A DNA stretch of 5,691 nt from an uncultured Collinsella sp. (GTDB taxonomy: Bacteria > Actinomycetota > Coriobacteriia > Coriobacteriales > Coriobacteriaceae), in assembly GCA_905204635.1 (NCBI GenBank), contig CAJLAN010000122.1, positions 1 through 5,691 on the forward strand, in the 5' to 3' direction. The notes under the pieces were generated by a model. That model was not told the DNA's origin, did no database searches, and saw only the letters and a program-made list of their open reading frames with translations. Both the position numbers and the translations under genes were made by a program. This document shows, in pieces, positions 1-4,355 of the stretch (position 1 is the stretch's first letter; every line of letters starts with the position of its first letter).

Positions 1-201
1 AGCGGCGCCACCGAACTTGTCGGCGAAGCGCTGGACGCGTCCACCGGTGTCGACGAACTTCTGCTGGCCGGTGTAGAACGGGTGGCACTCGTTGCAAAGC
101 TCGACCTTCATCTCAGACACGGTAGCGTGCGTCTTGAAGGTGTTGCCGCAGGAGCACGTCACCGTGCACTCGACATACTGGGGATGGATACCCTGCTTCA
201 T
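1..201 (-). CDS. rpmE: 50S ribosomal protein bL31, 3' end cut by window
   Basis: The protein is a structural component of the large ribosomal subunit, at the central protuberance and intersubunit bridge. Reading the minus strand from the ATG at 201-199 gives 67 residues beginning [14 protein letters not shown] and still open at the window edge. bL31 is usually about 70 residues, so only a few codons and the stop are missing. The family signature is clear: the MKxGIHP start, a Cys pair at C16 and C18, a second pair at C36 and C39 (CNEC), and the HPFYTGQQ block followed by GGRVQRF. The four cysteines mark the zinc-binding (C+) form rather than the zinc-independent paralogue induced under zinc starvation. 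An AAGGAG Shine-Dalgarno at 214-209 sits 7 nt before the ATG. The gene is divergent from the ACT-domain gene. Identification is very secure. Confidence 0.96.
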   Translation of the reverse strand, partial: MKQGIHPQYVECTVTCSCGNTFKTHATVSEMKVELCNECHPFYTGQQKFVDTGGRVQRFADKFGGAA

Positions 202-279
202 GGTAGGACTCCTTATTGGTCAGGCGCTGGTTACCGATCAGCGCATAAGGCGTCTTGGTTTCCGACCAAGACAACAAAC
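202..279 (-). promoter_or_regulatory. Structured 5' leader of rpmE with SD-sequestering stem (putative L31 autoregulatory leader)
   Basis: Two hairpins can be read directly in the minus-strand transcript. Hairpin I (272-252) is a perfect 8-bp stem, GUCUUGGU/ACCAAGAC, with loop CGGAA. Hairpin II has an outer stem in which CCUUAU (250-245) pairs with AUAAGG (216-211). It covers most of the AAGGAG Shine-Dalgarno (214-209). Inside it is a 6-bp stem GCGCUG/CAGCGC (244-239 with 229-224). Both hairpins carry nearly the same motif around their loops: UCGGAAACCA (265-256) and UCGGUAACCA (237-228), 9 of 10 identical. Ribosomal protein genes are often autoregulated through such leaders. Autoregulation of rpmE is known in E. 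coli, and I recall lineage-specific L31 leader RNA motifs being described, including one for Coriobacteria. That bL31 binds here is an inference; the pairing is seen. Confidence 0.75.
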
Positions 280-285
280 TTGGCT

Positions 286-314
286 ATGGTACCACGGCGT
301 CGCGCGTCCCACAA
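286..314 (-). promoter_or_regulatory. Predicted sigma70-type promoter of rpmE
   Basis: On the minus strand TTGTGG (314-309) and TACCAT (291-286) are separated by exactly 17 nt. A TG at the extended -10 position (TGG-TACCAT) strengthens the -10. Each hexamer departs from consensus, but spacing and the extended -10 agree. Transcription would begin near 279, giving a leader of about 78 nt that contains both hairpins intact. Confidence 0.5.
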
Positions 315-437
315 AAGGTTCACGGTCTTTGTGCAGGGCGGCGTGGCCAACCGCAGCGAGCACGCACCCCGACGAGCCTTCACCCATGTTGCAGACGTGT
401 AACGCCGCAGTAAGCACACCCCTTTTGGCGCCAGACA

Positions 438-460
438 GGTACAATGATGAACACTGTACC
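438..460 (+). promoter_or_regulatory. Possible -10 element with overlapping operator-like inverted repeat, upstream of the ACT gene
   Basis: TACAAT at 440-445 is a good -10 hexamer for the plus-strand ACT/citrate synthase genes. No convincing -35 is found 15-19 nt upstream; the DNA there is CACCCC-like. A perfect inverted repeat, GGTACA (438-443) and TGTACC (455-460) with an 11-nt spacer, covers the -10 and the expected start near 452. Because it straddles the start it would be incomplete in RNA, so a protein operator is more plausible than an RNA hairpin. The rest of the gap between the divergent genes (315-437 and 461-507) shows nothing else I can support. Confidence 0.3.
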
Positions 461-507
461 GTAGCGGAGCGCCCCGCGCGCGCCGCAACCACGCGAAAGG
501 GTTTCCC

Positions 508-795
508 ATGGCCGAGATCTCGTCCTCCCGTATCGTCATCACCGTCCTTGGCAAGAACCGCCCCGGCATCGTCGCCGGCGTCACCCGCGTTCTGGGCGAG
601 GCCAACGTCGACATCCGCGACATCACGCAGTCCATTATCGAGGACATCTTCACCATGACCATGCTGGCCGACACCGCCGAGTCCAAGCTCGACTTCGCCG
701 AGCTGCAGAAGGCCCTGGCCGAGGCCGGCGAGCTTTCGGGCGTCAACGTGTCCATCCAGCGCGAGGACGTCTTTAACTTTATGTACCGCCTGTAG
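508..795 (+). CDS. Small ACT-domain protein (UPF0237 family)
   Basis: This is a 95-residue protein made almost entirely of one ACT domain, the small-molecule (often amino-acid) sensing fold. The N-terminal strand IVITVLGKNRPGIVAGV (about residues 9-25) carries the Arg-Pro-Gly turn that forms the ligand-binding loop in ACT domains. It is followed by helix RVLGEANVDI and strand IEDIFTMTMLAD (44-55), then a helix rich in Glu and Ala (61-73) and a final strand GVNVSIQREDVFNFM. There is no catalytic domain, signal peptide or membrane segment, so it is a cytosolic stand-alone regulator. Length and the closing pattern fit UPF0237, whose exact role is not established. An AAAGGG Shine-Dalgarno (496-501) lies 6 nt before the ATG and supports this start. 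Citrate synthase follows after 78 nt on the same strand with no terminator between them, so co-transcription is likely. The partner gene common elsewhere, UPF0210 (DUF711), is not adjacent. Confidence 0.9.
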   Translation: MAEISSSRIVITVLGKNRPGIVAGVTRVLGEANVDIRDITQSIIEDIFTMTMLADTAESKLDFAELQKALAEAGELSGVNVSIQREDVFNFMYRL

Positions 796-796
796 C

Positions 797-858
797 GAAC
801 AGGCCGTGCGGGAACAGGCCGGCGCATCTGCACCCAAGCACGCCGCCCCCACACGGCC
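797..858 (+). repeat. Short direct repeat and weak dyad in the ACT-citrate synthase spacer
   Basis: GAACAGGCC occurs twice, at 797-805 and 812-820, 15 nt apart. GGCCGTG (802-808) can also pair with CACGGCC (852-858) across 43 nt. There is no U-run after the second arm, so this is not a terminator. It may be a loose mRNA structure just before the citrate synthase ribosome binding site (AGGAG, 864-868), or chance in GC-rich DNA. Confidence 0.3.
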
Positions 859-873
859 CCGAGAGGAGCGCGC

Positions 874-2292
874 ATGGCTTACGACGCCAAGAAAATCTAC
901 TACCGCTTCGATGACCACTTGAGCCGCCTGGTTCTGGATTACGAAGCAAGCCGCCAGATTTCGCCTGAGAGCGAAAACCTCTACCACGGCCTGCCGACCG
1001 ACCCTTATGACGAGGGCCTGTTTGTCGAGCACAATGTCAAGCGCGGCCTGCGCAATGCCGACGGCTCGGGCGTGGTCGCGGGCCTCACTCGTATCTCGGA
1101 TGTGCACGGCTACAACAAGGTCGACGGAAAGGTCGTGCCCGATCAGGGCAAGCTCACGCTTCGCGGCTACAGCATCGAGGATCTGGTCAACAATGCCCAG
1201 GCCGAGAATCGCTACGGCTACGAAGAAGTCGCCTATCTGCTTATCACGGGTTCGCTGCCCAACAAGGAAGAGCTCGACGGCTTCTGCGAGCGCCTGGGTG
1301 CCTTTAGACATCTGAGCGACGAGTACGTCAAAGAGTTCCCCATGACCACGGTGTCGTCGAGCATCATGAATGTGCTCCAGCGCGCCGTGCTGCTGCTCTA
1401 CGCCTTCGATGCCGAACCAGACGTGATCACGCCCGAGCACGAAATCGACGTCGCTATTTCCATGCTCGCACGTCTCCCGCGCATCGCCGCCTTCGCACAC
1501 ATGGCCTCGATCGCCAAGCTTCGCGGCTCCGAGGTTCACGTGCCGCACCCCACGCCCGGTCTCTCCACCGCCGAGACCATCCTACAGGTCCTGCGCGGCG
1601 GCATGGCGTTCACCCGCGATGAGGCGATGCTGCTCGACGTGATGCTCATGCTGCATGCCGAGCACGGCGGCGGCAACAATTCTACGTTTGCCTGCCGCGT
1701 GCTGTCCTCCTCGGCCACCGACCCGTATTCCGCCTACGCCGCGGCTATCGGCTCGCTCAAGGGTCCGCGCCACGGCGGCGCCAACGCCAAGGTCGTGTCT
1801 ATGCACGAGGACATCCGTGCGCATGTCTCCAATTGGGAGGACGAGGACGAGGTCGCAGCCTACCTGGGCAAGATCCTCGACAAGCAGGCCTTCGACGGCA
1901 CGGGCCTCATCTACGGTATGGGCCACGCCGTCTACACGCTGAGCGACCCGCGCGCCGAGGTGTGCCGCCGTTACGCGCGCACGCTTGCCGCCAAGAAGGA
2001 CTTGGGCGAGGAGTTCGCGCTCATCGAGCGCATCGAGCGCCTGGCCCCGCAGGTGATGCGCGATCACGGCATGACCAAGCCCATCTGCGCCAACATCGAC
2101 CTGTACACGGGCTTTATCTACAAGATGCTCGGCGTGCCCGAGACGCTCTTTACGCCGCTGTTCGCCGTCGCCCGCATGGCCGGCTGGTCGGCGCACCGCA
2201 TGGAAGAGCTCTTCTGCGCGCATCGCATCATCCGCCCGGCCTATCGTCCGGTGATCGAGCCGCTGGAGTATAAGCCGCTCGCCGACCGCTAG
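874..2292 (+). CDS. gltA: Citrate synthase (Si type; citrate/2-methylcitrate synthase family)
   Basis: The enzyme condenses oxaloacetate with acetyl-CoA to give citrate and CoA in the cytosol. All expected catalytic blocks are present in order in the 472 residues: HAEHGGGNNST (261-271) for oxaloacetate binding, GPRHGGAN with catalytic His300, GMGHAVY with catalytic His351, DPR with substrate-binding Arg360, and NIDLYTGFIYKMLGVP with catalytic Asp409. The N-terminal half holds GVVAGLTRISDVHGY (66-80) and LRGYSIEDLV (96-105), typical of this family. The protein is longer than E. coli GltA (427) because of about 60 extra N-terminal residues, a form I associate with anaerobic Gram-positives. An AGGAG (864-868) 5 nt before the ATG supports the start. 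In anaerobes with a partial TCA cycle it usually feeds 2-oxoglutarate and glutamate synthesis. Use of propionyl-CoA (2-methylcitrate synthase) cannot be excluded from sequence alone, but no prp genes are nearby. It is intact, with no frameshift. Confidence 0.94.
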   Translation: MAYDAKKIYYRFDDHLSRLVLDYEASRQISPESENLYHGLPTDPYDEGLFVEHNVKRGLRNADGSGVVAGLTRISDVHGYNKVDGKVVPDQGKLTLRGYSIEDLVNNAQAENRYGYEEVAYLLITGSLPNKEELDGFCERLGAFRHLSDEYVKEFPMTTVSSSIMNVLQRAVLLLYAFDAEPDVITPEHEIDVAISMLARLPRIAAFAHMASIAKLRGSEVHVPHPTPGLSTAETILQVLRGGMAFTRDEAMLLDVMLMLHAEHGGGNNSTFACRVLSSSATDPYSAYAAAIGSLKGPRHGGANAKVVSMHEDIRAHVSNWEDEDEVAAYLGKILDKQAFDGTGLIYGMGHAVYTLSDPRAEVCRRYARTLAAKKDLGEEFALIERIERLAPQVMRDHGMTKPICANIDLYTGFIYKMLGVPETLFTPLFAVARMAGWSAHRMEELFCAHRIIRPAYRPVIEPLEYKPLADR

Positions 2293-2315
2293 GACGCGGA
2301 CCGTCATAGAACCCG

Positions 2316-2355
2316 AGCGTGGCCAGGGCATCACCGCCCTCGGCCACGCTTTTTA
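2316..2355 (+). terminator. Strong intrinsic terminator after citrate synthase
   Basis: A 9-bp stem AGCGTGGCC (2316-2324)/GGCCACGCT (2342-2350) continues, after a single bulged C at 2341, into a further 5 bp AGGGC/GCCCT closing a 6-nt loop. It is followed at once by a T-run (2350-2354). It begins 24 nt after the citrate synthase stop codon. It should end the ACT-citrate synthase transcript, and lies just 25 nt ahead of the next start codon. Confidence 0.9.
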
Positions 2356-2379
2356 TGCCAGTAGAAAGGATCGCAACGA

Positions 2380-3222
2380 ATGATTGTGTTTTCCGATATG
2401 GATGGAACGCTGCTGACGAGCGATAAGCAGATGAGCGACGCCACCTGGGCGATGCTCGACGAGCTTGCGCGCCGCGGTATTGAGTTTGTGCCCTGCACGG
2501 GGCGCCCGCTGTCGGGCATCTTTGAGCCCATCCTCGCTCACCCCGCCGTACACTACGCGGTCTGCGCCAACGGTGCCAGCGTCTGGCAGCTCGACGACGG
2601 TACGCCCACCGATACTTCACGTGCTACGTGCATTTTGAGCCGACCGCTCGACCGCGCCATCGCCCACCGCGTCCATAGCATTGCCGCCGGCCATGACGTC
2701 ACCTTCGATATCTTCGCGGACGGGCAGTGCTTCCTCCCCCGCTCGCTCTACACGCGCCTGGACGAATTCTGCGGCGGCGACCCCCACATCGCGGCTTCGC
2801 TCAAGCGCACACGAACACCGATCGACATGGATATCGACAACAAGATCGACGAGGTCGAGACACTCGAACGCATCGCCATGTACTGGCACGACCCAGCCGA
2901 TCGCGACGCCATCGCGGCGGAGCTCGACACGCTCGGAGGCATTGAGGTCACGCGTTCGTACGCCATGAATATCGAGGTCATGGGCGAGGGAGCCACCAAG
3001 GGAACGGCACTCACGTGGCTGTGCGAGCACCTGGGCGAGCGTCTCGCCGACGCCTGGGCGTTCGGCGACAACATCAACGACATCCCCATGCTGCAGGCAG
3101 CGGGCCACGGTATGGCCATGATCAACGCCGAGCCCGAGGACCGCGAGGCCGCCGACGCCATCACCGAATACGACAACGACCACGACGGCGTCGCCCGCGC
3201 CATCATGACCGCCCTCGCCTAG
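2380..3222 (+). CDS. Cof-type HAD-IIB family phosphatase (HAD-1)
   Basis: This is a soluble 280-residue hydrolase of the haloacid dehalogenase superfamily, subclass IIB, probably acting on small phosphorylated metabolites such as sugar phosphates; the substrate cannot be read from sequence. All four core motifs are intact: I, SDMDGT with nucleophile Asp6 and acid/base Asp8; II, Thr40 in PCTGRP; III, Lys207 in GATKG; IV, GDNIND with Asp230 and Asp234 for Mg2+. The C2B cap spans roughly residues 84-190. Length matches the family. The start is supported by AGAAAGGA (2363-2370), 9 nt upstream, and by motif I falling at residue 6 as usual. The gene begins right after the citrate synthase terminator and no clear promoter is seen in the short gap, so expression may rely on read-through or on an unrecognised promoter. 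Its TAG stop is formed by the first bases of a repeat. It is only distantly similar to the second HAD protein. Confidence 0.92.
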   Translation: MIVFSDMDGTLLTSDKQMSDATWAMLDELARRGIEFVPCTGRPLSGIFEPILAHPAVHYAVCANGASVWQLDDGTPTDTSRATCILSRPLDRAIAHRVHSIAAGHDVTFDIFADGQCFLPRSLYTRLDEFCGGDPHIAASLKRTRTPIDMDIDNKIDEVETLERIAMYWHDPADRDAIAAELDTLGGIEVTRSYAMNIEVMGEGATKGTALTWLCEHLGERLADAWAFGDNINDIPMLQAAGHGMAMINAEPEDREAADAITEYDNDHDGVARAIMTALA

Positions 3223-3283
3223 TCATTGGGGACGTTCTTAGTCATTGGGTGTTCTTAAATGACTAGTCGTTGGGGACACTCTT
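3219..3283 (+). repeat. Tandem GGGGAC-type palindromic repeats, left arm of an inverted pair
   Basis: Three related units lie head to tail: AGTCATTGGGGACGTTCTT (3221-3239), a shortened copy AGTCATTGGGTGTTCTT (3240-3256), and AGTCGTTGGGGACACTCTT (3265-3283). The middle unit ends in AATGACT (3258-3264), the exact complement of its start AGTCATT (3240-3246), so it can form a 7-bp hairpin with an 11-nt loop. The first TAG (3220-3222) is the stop codon of HAD-1. An inverted, related copy lies at 4305-4352. The arrangement resembles REP-like extragenic palindromes of the kind mobilised in trans by RAYT transposases. That link is an inference, and no transposase is present here. Confidence 0.85.
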
Positions 3284-3299
3284 CGCGAAAAAGCTGCAA

Positions 3300-3347
3300 G
3301 GACTGTCCCCGGCTGCCGGCAGAAAAGGAACGTCCCTAACTGCCGGA
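3300..3347 (-). repeat. Reverse-oriented GGGGAC motifs with a CCGGCAG hairpin, between the convergent HAD genes
   Basis: On the minus strand this stretch reads GGGACGTTCC (3336-3327) and then GGGGACAGTC (3310-3301), in the opposite direction to the units at 3219-3283. CCGGCAG (3316-3322) and CTGCCGG (3340-3346) form a perfect 7-bp stem whose 17-nt loop displays the GGGACGTTCC motif. GGGGACA (3272-3278) from the plus-oriented array can pair with TGTCCCC (3304-3310). With 3219-3283 it fills the whole gap between the two convergent genes, where it may also act as a transcription barrier. No clear classical U-tract terminator is visible. Confidence 0.7.
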
Positions 3348-4142
3348 TTAGGCGAGGCTCTCCAGAACACGGCGAAGTTCCTGCTGGACGGCGTGGTCGC
3401 GGTTGCAGCCCACGACGCGATCGGCAACCGCTTTGAGCGCGGGGCGCGCGTTTTCCATCGCACAGCCCGTGCCGACAAAGCGAATGATCTCGTAGTCGTT
3501 CATCGAGTCGCCAAACGCCATGATCTCGTCGCGTCCAATGCCGTAATGCTCCGCAAGCTGTGCGATGCCCGAGGCCTTCGACACACCGGGCTGCATGGCA
3601 TCGATCCATGCGTTGCCCGAGGGCGCAAAGGTAAAGAGCTGACCGAGTTCTCGCTGTAGCACGTACGCACTGTCCATAACGGCACAGTCATCGCAAAAGA
3701 TACTCGCCTTGATGATATTTACGCTGGGATCGGGCAGTTCCCAAATGCGCTCGGCATTGGGAAGGTCCTTATCGACCTCGCGTACGAACTTGCACTCGTC
3801 ATCGAGCAAGAAGGATTTGGTTCGGTCAAAGAGCGCAAGATGCAGATTGGGAAACGTCGCGACAGCCTGGGCGAGCCTTCGAATCGCCAGGTGCGAATAC
3901 ACCTCACGGTCTACCATTTTGCCGTCGGCGTAGACCTGGGCACCGTTAGCGGCGACAAAGTCCATCTTGTCGCGAACGGGCGCAAAGAACTCGCACAGGC
4001 GATCGTAGCGACGACCTGACGATGCGGCGAAATGCACGCCATGCTCGTGTAGCGCCAGAATCAGTTCGTAGGTCTCGGGAGGCACCTGGCTGTTTTCGTC
4101 AAGCAACGTGCCGTCCATATCGGATGCAATCAGTTTAAACAT
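3348..4142 (-). CDS. Cof-type HAD-IIB family phosphatase (HAD-2)
   Basis: This complete 264-residue cytosolic HAD-superfamily hydrolase is likely a phosphatase on a small metabolite; substrate unknown. Motif I is SDMDGT (Asp8, Asp10), motif II is SSGR (Ser42, where HAD-1 has Thr), motif III is Lys189 in GVSKASG, and motif IV is FGDSMNDYE (Asp212, Asp216). The C2B cap covers about residues 82-185. The start is supported by AAGGGAG (4156-4150), 7 nt upstream, and by motif I at residue 8. That SD lies inside a long hairpin. The gene is convergent with HAD-1, lies downstream of ade on the same strand after a 206-nt gap, and is bracketed by inverted copies of one repeat. Hand counts in its middle give about 45-50% GC (27/60 at 3661-3720, 30/60 at 3781-3840), lower than samples from citrate synthase (36/60) and ade (42/60), while its 3' end is GC-rich. 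This may hint at a separate history, but the evidence is weak. Confidence 0.93.
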   Translation of the reverse strand: MFKLIASDMDGTLLDENSQVPPETYELILALHEHGVHFAASSGRRYDRLCEFFAPVRDKMDFVAANGAQVYADGKMVDREVYSHLAIRRLAQAVATFPNLHLALFDRTKSFLLDDECKFVREVDKDLPNAERIWELPDPSVNIIKASIFCDDCAVMDSAYVLQRELGQLFTFAPSGNAWIDAMQPGVSKASGIAQLAEHYGIGRDEIMAFGDSMNDYEIIRFVGTGCAMENARPALKAVADRVVGCNRDHAVQQELRRVLESLA

Positions 4143-4143
4143 A

Positions 4144-4209
4144 GAAAAGCTCCCTTCGGGCTTGTTGGAATCGAACGTGTATCCAATTCCAACGTACCCA
4201 AAGGGAGCT
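4144..4209 (-). promoter_or_regulatory. 62-nt near-perfect hairpin covering the HAD-2 ribosome binding site; terminator-like
   Basis: On the minus strand AGCUCCCUU (4209-4201) pairs with AAGGGAGCU (4156-4148). After one G-U wobble, GGG pairs with CCC, giving a 13-bp lower helix. Following a small internal loop, GUUGGAAU (4193-4186) pairs with AUUCCAAC (4171-4164), extended by a further wobble and a G-C pair. The lower helix is followed by UUUUCU and then the ATG, so it has the form of an intrinsic terminator. Its 3' arm also contains the AAGGGAG Shine-Dalgarno. It could terminate ade transcripts, attenuate HAD-2, or hide its SD. A MITE-like palindrome is the alternative. The pairing is seen; the role is inferred. 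Confidence 0.75.
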
Positions 4210-4241
4210 CAGGTAAGACTCCGCGGGCGCAAACGTTACAA

Positions 4242-4276
4242 GGACCTGGCAAATAGCTCACGCGCACCAGGGGTCC
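4242..4276 (-). other. Weak hairpin in the ade-HAD-2 gap
   Basis: GGACC (4242-4246) pairs with GGTCC (4272-4276) and TGG (4247-4249) with CCA (4267-4269), leaving a two-base bulge and a 17-nt loop. On the minus strand it is followed by UUGUAA, a poor U-tract. It might be a minor terminator for ade. The remainder of 4210-4304 shows nothing else clear. Confidence 0.3.
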
Positions 4277-4277
4277 C

Positions 4278-4305
4278 ACATTCGCAGCGCCAGGCAACAC
4301 GTCAA
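4278..4305 (-). promoter_or_regulatory. Weak candidate promoter for HAD-2
   Basis: On the minus strand TTGACG (4305-4300) is a good -35. It is followed 16 nt later by GAATGT (4283-4278), preceded by TGC as an extended -10. The -10 itself is poor. The -35 starts at the outer edge of the right-hand repeat copy, so the repeat could have brought or abutted it. It would place the 62-nt hairpin within the HAD-2 leader. Confidence 0.25.
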
Positions 4306-4355
4306 AGAGTGTCGCAGGCGACTAGACGTTTAAGAACGTCCCCGATGACTAGTCG
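4305..4355 (-). repeat. Inverted copy of the GGGGAC repeat, right arm, overlapping the ade stop codon
   Basis: Read on the minus strand, 4352-4331 matches plus-strand 3219-3240 at 21 of 22 bases (C for T after CTAGTCAT). Homology continues through 4305 and aligns to 3239-3283 with 37 identities over 47 columns and one 2-nt gap, including the shared tail GACACTCTT. Within it, CGACTAG (4319-4325) and CTAGTCG (4349-4355) form a 7-bp outer dyad, and GACGTT/AACGTC with loop TAAG (4325-4340) an inner hairpin. The TAG at 4351-4349 is the stop codon of ade. Confidence 0.85.

Noticed and set aside
802..858. Terminator between the ACT gene and citrate synthase
   Set aside because: The only dyad has a 43-nt loop and no U-tract, so it does not support transcript separation.
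238..1548. A 436-codon minus-strand open frame antisense to the ACT gene and citrate synthase, and similar long antisense frames at 231-875, 1582-2334 and 2617-3183
   Set aside because: These mirror real genes in GC-rich DNA. Their translations are low-complexity or show no family pattern, they lack convincing ribosome binding sites, and they overlap clearly identified coding sequence.
3219..3347. Possible CRISPR-like array, given several short repeats
   Set aside because: Repeats are under 25 bases, variable, in both orientations, without regular unique spacers, and no cas genes are present.
2380..4142. HAD-1 and HAD-2 as a recent tandem or inverted duplication
   Set aside because: Beyond the shared HAD motifs the proteins differ in length, motif II residue and cap sequence, so they are distant family members rather than recent copies.
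4164..4193. tRNA-like T-arm (GTTCGATTCC on the minus strand) suggesting a tRNA or tRNA-like element
   Set aside because: No anticodon arm, D-arm or acceptor pairing is found around it. The bases are explained by the long two-segment hairpin before HAD-2.
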